Translations under genes and position numbers: made by a program
Part shown: positions 7,448 through 15,904 of the stretch, in pieces
How the letters are laid out: every line of letters begins with the position of its first letter
Position numbering within the stretch: position 1 is the stretch's first letter
Source: Streptomyces sp. YS415
GTDB lineage: Bacteria > Actinomycetota > Actinomycetes > Streptomycetales > Streptomycetaceae
Assembly: GCF_023544665.1 (NCBI RefSeq)
Contig: NZ_JAMJFL010000021.1
Coordinates: 62,001-126,000 of the forward strand
Direction: 5' to 3'
Length of the DNA stretch: 64,000 nt
Notes under the pieces: generated by a model
Database searches by the model: none
What the model was told of the DNA's origin: nothing
Seen by the model: the letters and a program-made list of their open reading frames with translations, nothing else

Positions 7448-9193
7448 TCAGCCGTCGGTCACCGGCAGCTGCAGCACCCCGGTGTCCTCGGGGGCGCTCA
7501 CCACGGTCACCGGCTTGATCCCCCGGTTACCGAAGTAGGCGCCGTCGCTGGCGGCGACCACGAACCGCAGCCGGTGCCCCTTCTCGTACCGGTGCACGAT
7601 GCCGGGCAGGGTCACCGTGAAGCTCTTCGTCACGTCCGGCACCCGTACCGGCGCGACGAGCCGGTGCACCAGGGTCTTGCTGCCGTCGGGGGCGACGTCG
7701 TAGAGCTTGGCGAACAGGACGAGCCGGTCGGCGGCGTCGCCGGAGTCCTGGGTCCGCTCGGCCTTCGGGGAGACGACCTTGAGCGTGGCCCGGGGCGCCC
7801 CGACGACATCGGTGGTGCGGTCCAGCGGCTCGCTGGTCCAGCCGAGGTGGGTGCCCGCGGTGTCGTACGGCGCCGGGTCGGGCAGGCCGATCAGACCGGC
7901 CAGCGAGCTCTCGGAATGGCTCGTGGGGACCAGCCAGTTGGTGTACGTACGGCTGCCGCGCACCACCTTGGACCGGTTGTCGACGAGCTTGCCGTCGCCG
8001 GAGAGGTAGAGCTTCCGGCTGAGGGCGGGCGGACCGCCCGCGGTGGCGTAGGTGTCGTCGGGGTCGCTGATCCAGTCGCGGTAGTAGGCGAAGGCGGGGC
8101 CCGTGTCGACGTTCTCCCGGTCCAGGTACCGGTCGAACCAGGCGAGGATGCGCCGGCCGACGTAGCTGGTCTCCAGGTTGCCCCGGCTCAGGTCGAGTTC
8201 GCCCGCGGCCATGCCACCGCTGTGCCCCCAGTTCTGCCAGATCATCTTGGTCTGCGTGCCCTGCGCTTTCAGCGCCCGGTACGTCGCCGTCGCCTCGTTG
8301 AGGTTGAAGAGGCTGTCGGCCTGGCCCTGGACGAGGAGGGTGGGCGCCTTGACGCGGCTCAGGTAGGAGACGGGTGAGACGCTGCGGGCGTAGGAGAGCA
8401 GGTCGGCGGTCCGGTCGGCCGGGTAGCTGCCGGAGTTGAGGGTGCGGATCGTGTCGCAGGCCCGGGTGGCGAAGTGCAGACACGCCAGGGAGTTGATCCG
8501 GGAGGGGTCGAGGCTCGGCTGGAGCAGCGGCTGGCCCTCGCCGATGAGGTAGAAGCCGTTGGTCCACTGCCACTTGAAGACGCCGGGCACGGAGTCGGCG
8601 CCGACGGCGTTGTTGGGGTCGAGGGAGTAGGCGAGGTCGTGCCAGGTGATCATCGGGACGATCGCGTCGACGCGGTGGTCGACGGCCGCCGTGGCCAGCT
8701 GGATCGCGCCGCCGTAGGAGCCGCCGATCATGCCGACCCGCGGGTCGCCCGCGGAGTCGAGGGTGACGAAGTCGGCGGTGGTGCCGTCGTCGGCGGACCG
8801 CTTGCCGCCGAGGAAGTCGATGAGCCGGGAGGCCGCCGCGCCGTCGATCGCCGGGTCGTCGAGCGAGATCAGGCAGCCGGAGCGGCCGAAGCCGAGGCCG
8901 GAGTAGACGAGCGAGACATAGCCGCGCTCGGCGAAGGCCTTGCCGATGGCGTCGGTGGAGCCGTCGTTCTTGCTGCCGCCGAAGCCGTTGGTGGCCAGTA
9001 CGGCGGGGGCGCGGTCCACGCCGGAGGGCCGGTACAGATCGGCGTCGATCGTGCACCTGCGGTCGCCCGCCTGAACGGTGAACTTCAGTGCGCTGACCGT
9101 GTATTGCGAGGTCGCGGTGGCGGGAGGGGCCCCGAGCGTGGCGCCGAGCAGGAGAGCGAGGGGGACGCAGGATCCGAGCACACGACGGGACAC
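7448..9193 (-). CDS. Secreted CocE/NonD-family hydrolase (X-Pro dipeptidyl-peptidase-like)
   Basis: 581 aa. Signal peptide at the N-terminus (VSRRVLGSCVPLALLLGATL, cut near ATATS). Then an alpha/beta-hydrolase domain with nucleophile Ser159 in GGSYGG and an HSGGM histidine segment, and a C-terminal jelly-roll like the X-Pro dipeptidyl-peptidase C-terminal domain (SEPLDRTTDVVGAP onward). Family members are serine esterases or peptidases. GTG at 9193 is chosen because GGAGG lies upstream and the signal peptide begins there; a longer frame upstream lacks these features. The promoter holds two TTACCG-type palindromes, so a TetR-like regulator is likely. Confidence 0.85.
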   Translation of the reverse strand: MSRRVLGSCVPLALLLGATLGAPPATATSQYTVSALKFTVQAGDRRCTIDADLYRPSGVDRAPAVLATNGFGGSKNDGSTDAIGKAFAERGYVSLVYSGLGFGRSGCLISLDDPAIDGAAASRLIDFLGGKRSADDGTTADFVTLDSAGDPRVGMIGGSYGGAIQLATAAVDHRVDAIVPMITWHDLAYSLDPNNAVGADSVPGVFKWQWTNGFYLIGEGQPLLQPSLDPSRINSLACLHFATRACDTIRTLNSGSYPADRTADLLSYARSVSPVSYLSRVKAPTLLVQGQADSLFNLNEATATYRALKAQGTQTKMIWQNWGHSGGMAAGELDLSRGNLETSYVGRRILAWFDRYLDRENVDTGPAFAYYRDWISDPDDTYATAGGPPALSRKLYLSGDGKLVDNRSKVVRGSRTYTNWLVPTSHSESSLAGLIGLPDPAPYDTAGTHLGWTSEPLDRTTDVVGAPRATLKVVSPKAERTQDSGDAADRLVLFAKLYDVAPDGSKTLVHRLVAPVRVPDVTKSFTVTLPGIVHRYEKGHRLRFVVAASDGAYFGNRGIKPVTVVSAPEDTGVLQLPVTDG

Positions 9194-9221
9194 GAGACCT
9201 CCACACTGAGGACAACCCGGC

Positions 9222-9248
9222 TTACCGACCGGTAAGTACCGGCCGGTA
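9222..9248. promoter_or_regulatory. Tandem palindromes, probable TetR-type operator
   Basis: Two adjacent palindromes, TTACCGACCGGTAA (9222-9235) and TACCGGCCGGTA (9237-9248), lie about 30-55 bases before the CocE-type gene start. A third copy of the motif is at 26276. A further perfect palindrome, TGACACGTGTCA, follows at 9258-9269. The regulator is not in view. Confidence 0.55.
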
Positions 9249-9278
9249 GACATGGTGTGACACGTGTCAGAGGAGGTC

Positions 9279-9298
9279 AATCACCGTGCCGGGTGATT
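9279..9298 (-). terminator. Hairpin after the peptidase operon
   Basis: Inverted repeat AATCACC / GGTGATT with a 6-base loop, 13 bases after the LD-carboxypeptidase stop on the minus strand. There is no T-run. Confidence 0.5.
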
Positions 9299-9310
9299 CT
9301 TGACCGGAGT

Positions 9311-10234
9311 TCAGCGCAGCGCCGGTTCGTCCAGGGTCAAGGTGCCCGCGTCCGCGTCCAGTTCGGCCATCGCCCCGAAGGGGACGGTCAGCGCGTCGGC
9401 GCAGTGCCCGAACCCGAACTCCTCCACCACCGGCACCCCGAGCCCGCCGAGCCGGTCCACCAGCAGGGGGTGCAGCCGGTCGTAGGGGTCGCACTGGTCC
9501 CAGGAGCCGAGCAGCAGCCCGCCGACCCCGTCGAGCCAGCCCGCGCGCAGGAGTTGGGTGAGGTACCGGTCGATGCGGTACGTCTCCTCCCCCACGTCCT
9601 CCAGGCACAGCAGCCCGCCCCGGGCGGACGGCCGGGCGTCCGGAGTGCCCAGCTCCGCGGCGAGCAGGCTCAGGCAGCCGCCGAGGGTGACCCCGCGGGC
9701 CCGCCCCGGCACCAGGGCGCGCCCGCCGGAGGCGATCCGGCGGACCGTCTCCGGGGCGAACAGGGTGGCCCTGAGGTGCTCCTGGGCGCGTGCGCTCTTG
9801 ACGAAGTCGATGCCCGCCGCCATCGGCCCGTGCAGCGTGACGATCCCGAGCCGCCGCGCGAACGCCTCGTGCAGCGCGGTGACATCACTGAACCCCACGA
9901 ACACCTTCGGCCCGGCGGCGCGCATCGCCTCCCAGTCGAGCAGGCCGGTCATCCGCTGGACGCCGTAGCCGCCCCGGGCGCAGAGCACCGCGTCCACGGA
10001 CGGATCGCACCAGGCGTCCTGCAGGTCGGCGGCCCGGTCGGCGTCCGTCCCGGCGAGATAGCCGAACTGCGGGTGCCGGTCCAGGACATGGGGTGCCACC
10101 ACCGGGTCCAGGTCCCAGCCGCGCAGCACGTCGAGACCCGCCTGGAGCCGCTCCTCGGGCACCGGCCCGCTGGTGGCGACGACGGCTACGCGGGCGCCGG
10201 GGGCGAGCCGGGGCGGGCGCAGGAGTGGCTTCAC
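9311..10234 (-). CDS. ldcA: LD-carboxypeptidase (peptidase S66)
   Basis: 307 aa. Cleaves the L,D bond before the terminal D-alanine of murein tetrapeptides during cell-wall recycling. The S66 signature is present: ARGGYGVQRM at 87-95, nucleophile Ser116 in VGFSDVTALH, a catalytic-Glu region in LCLEDVGEE, and the histidine in FGFGHCADALTVPFG. No signal peptide, so it acts in the cytoplasm. The GTG start overlaps the stop of the S9 peptidase (GTGA). Last gene of a four-peptidase operon, which fits degradation of muropeptides or D-amino-acid peptides. Confidence 0.9.
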   Translation of the reverse strand: MKPLLRPPRLAPGARVAVVATSGPVPEERLQAGLDVLRGWDLDPVVAPHVLDRHPQFGYLAGTDADRAADLQDAWCDPSVDAVLCARGGYGVQRMTGLLDWEAMRAAGPKVFVGFSDVTALHEAFARRLGIVTLHGPMAAGIDFVKSARAQEHLRATLFAPETVRRIASGGRALVPGRARGVTLGGCLSLLAAELGTPDARPSARGGLLCLEDVGEETYRIDRYLTQLLRAGWLDGVGGLLLGSWDQCDPYDRLHPLLVDRLGGLGVPVVEEFGFGHCADALTVPFGAMAELDADAGTLTLDEPALR

Positions 10235-12174
10235 TTGGCGAGCTCCAGGGTGGGGATGCCGGGCGGGTTCAGTCCGAACACCTGGGCGTACAGGGACAGT
10301 TCGGACTCCAGCGCGCGCACCAGGGTCTCGGCCCGGCGGAAGCCGTGTCCCTCCCCCTCGAAGGCGATGTAGGCGTGCCGCACCCGCCCCGCCATCCGGG
10401 CCAGGAACCGTTCGCTCTGCGCCGGCGGGCAGATCACGTCGTCCAGCCCCTGGAGCAGCAGGAACGGTGCGGTGATCCGCTCGGCGTGCTCGGTGGGCGA
10501 GCGCTCCGTGTACCGTCCGGGCACCTCCTCGCGCGGCCCGACCAGGCTCTCCAGATAGTGCGACTCGAAGTCGTGGGTCTCGCCGTCGGCCCAGGCGGCC
10601 AGGTCGAGGACGGGGAAGATGATGGTGCCGCAGGCGTAGACGTCGGTGGTGGCGAGCGAGACCGCCGCGGTCCAGCCGCCCGCGCTGCCGCCGCGCACCG
10701 CGAGCCGGTCGCGGTCGGCGGTGCCCTCGTCGGCGAGGGCCAGCGCGACGGCCGCGCAGTCCTCGACGTCGACCAGACCCCACTGCTCGCGCAGCCGCTC
10801 GCGGTACTCCCGCCCGTATCCTGCGGAGCCGCCGTAGTTGACCTCGGCGACGCCGATGCCCCGCGAGGTGAAGTAGGCGATCTCCAGGTCCAGGACGAGC
10901 GGCGACCGTCCGGTGGGGCCGCCGTGCGCCCAGATCACGTACGGCGCGGGCCGGCCGCCGGGGGCGACGCAGCCGGGGTTGTGCGGCGAGTAGACGTGCG
11001 CGTGGATCTCGCGTCCGGCCGGCCCGGTGAACGTGCGGATCTGCGGCTCGGGGTAGTACGCCGGGTCCACCGGGTCGTCGTGCTCGGCGCCGATCACCCG
11101 GGCCCGGCCGGTGCGGGTGTCCAGTTCGACCACCTCGTAGGCGCTGCGCGGGCTGGCGCCGACGGCGACGACCCGCTCCCCGTGCACCGCCAGGGTCGGC
11201 GCGAACTCGGTCCAGGGTCCGGCCGCGTCGACGACCTCACCGCTCTCGGGGTCGAGTATCCCGAGCGCGGTGGCGCCCCGTCCGTGCACCACGGCGATCA
11301 GGCCGCTGTCCAGCGGGGTGAACCAGCGGTGGCCGAGTTTCCACAGCGGCCCGCCGAACTCCTCCTCGCGCGGGCACAGGGGTGTGCCGTCGCGGTAGAG
11401 GTTCCACCAGCCGGAGCGGTCGCTCGCGTACAGCAGGGATCCGTCGGGCGCCCAGTCGGCCTGCGCGATCGACTCCTCGGGCCCGCCCGCGACGGTCCGC
11501 GCGCCGGTCAGTACGGTGCCCACGTCCGCGACGACCAGCTCCGTCCCCTCCCACGGCATCCGCGGATGGTCCCAGCCGAGCCAGGCCGCCCGCCGTCCGT
11601 CGGGCGAGAGGCGGGGCCCGGTGACGAACCGGTGCGCGCCGTCGCTGAGTTCGCGCACGGCGTCCCGGTCCTGCGCGGCCGACCCGTCCAGCGGTACGGC
11701 GGCCAGGACGCGCCGCACATCGGCGGGGCCGTCACCGGTGAACTCCTCCAGCACGCACCACACCTCACCGCGGCCGGGCAGCAACTGCGGGTCGGCCCAG
11801 CGCAGTCCGCCGCCCACCGGAGAGAGCGGGGTGAGCGGGCGCGGCACGCCACCGGGCTCGTACCGGTACAGCCGCTGGTCGGCGAAGTCGACGAACACCA
11901 CGAGCGGCCGGCCGTCCACCACGGCTCCGGCCCAGGGCCGGCCGCCGTACTCGATGACCCGGCTGCGCACGTTCCAGGGCGCCGGCAGCACCGGCTCCTG
12001 GGTGCCGTCGGCGCGGCGGCGGACAAGGGCGCGCCGGCCGCCCTCGGCGGGCCGTGGCTCGGTCCACCACACCTCGTCACCGACGAACCCGACGTACTCG
12101 GGCTGCCCGTCGTGCGCGGCCGCGAGGGCCGCGTCGATGGGCGAGGGCCAGGAACCGTACGGCAGCGTCTGCAC
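10231..12174 (-). CDS. S9-family prolyl oligopeptidase-like serine peptidase
   Basis: 647 aa. An N-terminal beta-propeller (to about residue 370) guards a C-terminal alpha/beta-hydrolase domain with Ser497 in RGGSAGG, an Asp at 578-579 in LQGLDDVICP and His610 in GEGHGF. HGGP at 417-420 is the oxyanion strand. It cleaves short peptides in the cytoplasm; no signal peptide. GTG at 12174 is chosen, 18 bases after the M20 stop with a GGGGGAG just upstream; the open frame extends further but without homologous sequence. Third in the peptidase operon. Confidence 0.87.
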   Translation of the reverse strand: MQTLPYGSWPSPIDAALAAAHDGQPEYVGFVGDEVWWTEPRPAEGGRRALVRRRADGTQEPVLPAPWNVRSRVIEYGGRPWAGAVVDGRPLVVFVDFADQRLYRYEPGGVPRPLTPLSPVGGGLRWADPQLLPGRGEVWCVLEEFTGDGPADVRRVLAAVPLDGSAAQDRDAVRELSDGAHRFVTGPRLSPDGRRAAWLGWDHPRMPWEGTELVVADVGTVLTGARTVAGGPEESIAQADWAPDGSLLYASDRSGWWNLYRDGTPLCPREEEFGGPLWKLGHRWFTPLDSGLIAVVHGRGATALGILDPESGEVVDAAGPWTEFAPTLAVHGERVVAVGASPRSAYEVVELDTRTGRARVIGAEHDDPVDPAYYPEPQIRTFTGPAGREIHAHVYSPHNPGCVAPGGRPAPYVIWAHGGPTGRSPLVLDLEIAYFTSRGIGVAEVNYGGSAGYGREYRERLREQWGLVDVEDCAAVALALADEGTADRDRLAVRGGSAGGWTAAVSLATTDVYACGTIIFPVLDLAAWADGETHDFESHYLESLVGPREEVPGRYTERSPTEHAERITAPFLLLQGLDDVICPPAQSERFLARMAGRVRHAYIAFEGEGHGFRRAETLVRALESELSLYAQVFGLNPPGIPTLELAK

Positions 12175-12191
12175 GTTCTCCCCCAACTCGA

Positions 12192-13496
12192 TCAGGCCGT
12201 GCGCAGGAAGCGGTCCAGGACCCGCACACCGAAGTGCAGTGCCTCGACGGGGACGCGTTCGTCCACGCCGTGGAAGAGGGCCTGGTAGTCGAAGCCCTCC
12301 GGCAGCTTCAGCGGCGCGAACCCGTACCCCGTGATCCCGAGGCGCGAGAACTGCTTGGCGTCGGTGCCGCCGGACATGCAGTACGGCACGACGTGCCCCT
12401 GCGGCGCGAACTCCTCGACGGCGGCCCGCATCTTCGCGAACGTCGGCGAGTCGACCGGCGCCTGGAGGGCCACCTCCCGATGGTCGAACTCCCACTCCAC
12501 GTCAGGTCCGGTGAGCAGGTCAAGGGTTGTGCGGAACTCGTCCTCGGTGCCCGGCAGAAACCGCCCGTCGACATGGGCGACGGCCGCGCCCGGAATGACG
12601 TTCACCTTGTAACCGGCGTCGAGCATCGTCGGGTTGGCGCTGTTGCGGACGGTGGCCTCCACCAGGGCGGCGGCCGGGCCGAGCTGCTTCAGCAGCCCGT
12701 CCACGTCGTCCAGGTCCGGCGCGAGCCGGTACACGGCGGCGAGTTCGGTCAGGGCGGCACGCACGGTAGGGGTGAGTCTGAGCGGCCACTCGTGCTCGCC
12801 GATCCGGGCGACGGCGGCGGCCAGCCGGGTCACCGCGTTGTCCCGGTTGACCTTGGACCCGTGCCCGGCGCGGCCCCGCGCGGTGAGCTTCAGCCAGCCG
12901 GTGCCCCGCTCACCGGCGGCGATCGGGTACAGCTCCCGCCCGGAGCCGTCGTGGAAGGTGAACGCTCCGGACTCGCTGACGCCCTCGGTGCAGCCCTCGA
13001 ACAGCGCGGCGTGCCGGTCGGCGAGGAAGCCGGATCCGTCCTCGGCGCTCGCCTCCTCGTCCGCGGTGAACGCGATCACGATGTCCCGCCGGGGGCGGAT
13101 CCCCTGGCGGGCCCAGAGGCGGGCGACGGCGAGGATCATCGCGTCCATGTTCTTCATGTCGACGGCCCCGCGCCCCCACACGACCCCGTCGCGGACCTCC
13201 CCGGAGAAGGGGTGCACAGTCCAGTCCCCCGCCTCGGCGGGCACCACGTCGAGATGACCGTGCACCAGCAGCGCGTCCGCGGAAGGGTCGCTGCCCTCGA
13301 TACGGGCGACGACGTTGGTGCGGCCCTTGGTGCGCTCCAGCAGCGTGGGGTCGAGTCCCGCCTCCGCGAGCCGGGCGGCGGCGTACTCGGCGGCGGGCCG
13401 CTCCTGGCAGTCACCGCCACCCCGGTTGGTGGTGTCGATCCGGATGAGGTCCGACGTGAACGTCACGACCTCCTCCAGTGCCTGCCGGTCAGCCAT
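12192..13496 (-). CDS. M20-family metallopeptidase
   Basis: 434 aa. Two-zinc exopeptidase or deacylase of the ArgE/DapE/CPG2 family. The first zinc histidine is in LVHGHLDVVP. The bridging Asp is in GRGAVDMKN, and the general-base Glu pair in FTADEEAS. The dimerisation domain begins near RGRAGHGSKVNRDNA. A late histidine occurs in ALFHGVDERV. Start ATG at 13496 has GGAGGAG upstream and overlaps the end of the M55 gene by 8 bp. In this operon it may act as an aminoacyl-dipeptidase; the exact substrate is not shown by sequence. Confidence 0.88.
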   Translation of the reverse strand: MADRQALEEVVTFTSDLIRIDTTNRGGGDCQERPAAEYAAARLAEAGLDPTLLERTKGRTNVVARIEGSDPSADALLVHGHLDVVPAEAGDWTVHPFSGEVRDGVVWGRGAVDMKNMDAMILAVARLWARQGIRPRRDIVIAFTADEEASAEDGSGFLADRHAALFEGCTEGVSESGAFTFHDGSGRELYPIAAGERGTGWLKLTARGRAGHGSKVNRDNAVTRLAAAVARIGEHEWPLRLTPTVRAALTELAAVYRLAPDLDDVDGLLKQLGPAAALVEATVRNSANPTMLDAGYKVNVIPGAAVAHVDGRFLPGTEDEFRTTLDLLTGPDVEWEFDHREVALQAPVDSPTFAKMRAAVEEFAPQGHVVPYCMSGGTDAKQFSRLGITGYGFAPLKLPEGFDYQALFHGVDERVPVEALHFGVRVLDRFLRTA

Positions 13497-14322
13497 ACTG
13501 CTCCTCCACCGCTGCCGAGACGATCGTGGTGACCGCCTTGAAGGTCCGGATTGCCTCGTACATGGTCCCGCTGGTGTACCCCGCCCTGCGCTCCCCGGTC
13601 CGCTCCACCCCGGGCACGACGGTCGCGGCCATCGCCAGGTGCTCGGCGTCGAACTCGACGGCGACGGTGAACGGTCCACCCCTGACCGGTTCGTACCGGA
13701 TGGCGAGCGCCGCGGCCTCCTTGGCGGCGGCCCGGATGTCGGCGAAGGTCCGGTTCGGCGTGCGGCAGACCGCGGCGTACCGCGAGACGTGGTCCTTGAC
13801 GGCGACCTTGGGCGCCTCGGGGGCGTAGCCGAGCGCGTCCTCGCAGGCCACGTCGTCGCCGGTGACCAGCACGACGGGTACTCCGTACTCGGCGACGACA
13901 TGGGCGTTGAGCAGCCCCTCGCTGGCCCGTACGTCGTTCAGCCACACCCCGGTGATGGAGTTGGCGAGGTAGGTGTGGGCGAGGACGCCCTCCATGCCGG
14001 CGCCCGCGTGGTAGCCGACGAAGGCGATGCCGTCCACGTCGCCGTGCTGCACGCCCTCCACCATGGACAGCGCCTTGTGCCGCCCGGTGAGCATCTCGGC
14101 CCGCTCGTCGAGCTTCTCCAGCAGGAGGTTGCGCATGGTCCAGTGCGCCTCGTTGATCAGGACCTCGTCGGCGCCGCCGTCGTAGAACCCGAGGACAGCG
14201 GCGTTGACGTCCGAGGTGAACATCGAGCGGCAGCGCTCCCACTGCGCGGTGCCCGGCAGCACGTCGGCAGGCCAGGTCACCCCTGTGGCGCCCTCCATGT
14301 CGGCGCTGATCAGGATCTTCAT
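13489..14322 (-). CDS. dppA: M55-family D-aminopeptidase (DppA-like)
   Basis: 277 aa. Zinc D-aminopeptidase, in Bacillus specific for D-Ala-D-Ala and D-Ala-containing peptides. Family landmarks are ISADMEGATGV at the N-terminus (zinc Asp and Glu), NEAHWTMRN, FVGYHAGAG in the middle, and SITGVWLND. First gene of the peptidase operon. No strong ribosome site; TAACGT lies 8 bases before the ATG and may be a -10 box for a leaderless message. Together with the L,D-carboxypeptidase at the operon end it points to recycling of cell-wall peptides. Confidence 0.88.
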   Translation of the reverse strand: MKILISADMEGATGVTWPADVLPGTAQWERCRSMFTSDVNAAVLGFYDGGADEVLINEAHWTMRNLLLEKLDERAEMLTGRHKALSMVEGVQHGDVDGIAFVGYHAGAGMEGVLAHTYLANSITGVWLNDVRASEGLLNAHVVAEYGVPVVLVTGDDVACEDALGYAPEAPKVAVKDHVSRYAAVCRTPNRTFADIRAAAKEAAALAIRYEPVRGGPFTVAVEFDAEHLAMAATVVPGVERTGERRAGYTSGTMYEAIRTFKAVTTIVSAAVEEQYG

Positions 14323-15036
14323 GCCGGGTCACGTTACGCGCCGATCCCGCCCCCGGCCAGCAAGCCCCCCTCCCGAACGCTCCGGACACCGGAACCCGGC
14401 CCCCACTCCGACGGCCCCTCGATCCGGCCCCCCTCCAAGGGCGCACTCCCCCACGCCTCACAGCAGCGCACCGACCACCACCACGACTCCGACCGCCCGC
14501 GGAGGCCGGAAGCGCCCCGGCCCGGCAAGGGCCACCGGCTCACGCACGTCCGGGCGGGGACGCCGACCACCGCCCGCAGACGCCGGCCACGACGCCCCCT
14601 GCGACGGCAGCAACCCTCACAGGCACGCACAGGAACCCCGCCCGGCAAACACCACCGCCGCCCGCGCCGCGGCACCCGAGGTGGCCGCGGGACCCCGCAT
14701 CGCGACACCGGCTGGCCGCGGGACCCGACGCCGTCCAGGCCCGTGCTCAGCCATACCGACGCGGCAGCCGACCGAGCGCCATACCGATGCGGCAGCCGAC
14801 CGAGCATCGCCACCCCGATTCCGAGCGCCGCCGGGAGATGCCCCGCCCAGCGAGCGCCGCCGGCTCGGACACGTCCCTGGCGCAGACGCCGGCCACGACG
14901 CCCCCTGCGACGGCAGCTCGATCCGGCCCCTCCAGGCTGCCGCTCGCCGACGCCGGGCGGCAGCCCGCCGACCACCCCCAACCCGCTGCCGAAAGCGCCC
15001 CCCGGCCGGTCGGGACGCGCGGTCGTGGCTCCTGGG
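14323..15036. repeat. Non-coding GC-rich stretch with imperfect direct repeats
   Basis: About 700 bases without a credible gene; open frames here give only Arg/Pro/Gly-rich chains. A 36-base block is repeated exactly at 14575-14610 and 14881-14916. A 27-base block occurs twice with one mismatch at 14751-14777 and 14779-14805. Part of the first repeat (CGACGGCAGCTCGATCCGG, 14908-14926) is identical to the inside of the methyltransferase 3' end at 15064-15082, so the region looks like decayed copies of that gene tail. Confidence 0.7.
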
Positions 15037-15759
15037 CTAGACGCCGGACACCACAAGCCACTTCGACGGCAGCTCGATCCGGGTGCCGTCCGGGGTGTAC
15101 TCCGTCGTGACGAGGGGCAGTTCGCCGGACGCCACCACCTCGAGTCCCGCCGTCCGCAGGTACTCCAGCACAGCGTCGTCGGCGACCTCGCCGGGTGCGA
15201 TGCCGTGCCGGAAGACGGGAGCCAGCTTGGGCGGCGGGCCGGAAGGGCCCTGGGCGAGGCCCATCAGGACGGGCTTTGCGGCCTCGGCCAGTTCGACCAG
15301 GAAGGCCCGCCCGCGGGCGCCGACGAGGGTGGCGATGCCGTCCACCAGGGCCTGCCGGTCGTCGGGCTCCGCCTGGTGCAGCACTCCCCGCATGTAGACG
15401 TTGGCGTCACCGAGCTCCGCGTGCAGCGTCTGCGCCTCGTCCTTCTCGCCCGCGTCCAGGACGCGGTAGGTGGCCAGGCCCGCGGGGTCGCCCTGGCGGG
15501 CATGCTCGATCGCCGCGTCGGACAGGTCGGCCCCGACGACATGCGGGAAACGCCCCGCCAGGAACCGGGTCTGCGTGCCGTTGCCGCAACCGAGATCCAC
15601 CAGCGGCAGTGTCGGCGCCGTCAAGTGCGGTTCGAACAGCGCGAGATGGAGGCCGACCGTGAGCGCCGGCTCCGCGTCCCAGAACACCGCCCCCTGTTCC
15701 TCGGGCGCCTCCCGCCAGAAGCCCTCCCAGGCCTCCCGGTACCGACTCGTCACGCTCAT
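15037..15759 (-). CDS. Class I SAM-dependent methyltransferase
   Basis: 240 aa. Rossmann-fold methyltransferase with motif I VDLGCGNGTQTRFLA at about 70-84, the acidic loop GADLSDAAIEHAR, and motif IV region YMRGVLHQAEP. The substrate is unknown; it resembles small-molecule methyltransferases. ATG at 15759 is preceded by GGGGAG. Its 3' end contains a 19-base stretch repeated in the non-coding region just downstream. No partner gene suggests a pathway. Confidence 0.82.
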   Translation of the reverse strand: MSVTSRYREAWEGFWREAPEEQGAVFWDAEPALTVGLHLALFEPHLTAPTLPLVDLGCGNGTQTRFLAGRFPHVVGADLSDAAIEHARQGDPAGLATYRVLDAGEKDEAQTLHAELGDANVYMRGVLHQAEPDDRQALVDGIATLVGARGRAFLVELAEAAKPVLMGLAQGPSGPPPKLAPVFRHGIAPGEVADDAVLEYLRTAGLEVVASGELPLVTTEYTPDGTRIELPSKWLVVSGV

Positions 15760-15904
15760 GCCCAACTCCCCAGGGTGCGACGGAGATCCCGCCACGAAGT
15801 GACGGGCGAGTACGGTCTACCGCGCCCCGGGCGGCACGACAAGCACGCCGCGCATTCCCGCACGCCCATGCGGCCCGCGCGCGCCCCCGGGGACACGGGC
15901 CCGG

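Noticed and set aside
10093..12288. Long plus-strand frame opposite the S9 peptidase
   Set aside because: Antisense shadow with Arg/Gly/Val-rich composition; the minus strand has intact catalytic motifs.
14334..15056. A 240-codon minus-strand frame in the gap before the methyltransferase
   Set aside because: Low-complexity Arg/Gly-rich translation produced by DNA repeats, with no domain and no ribosome site.
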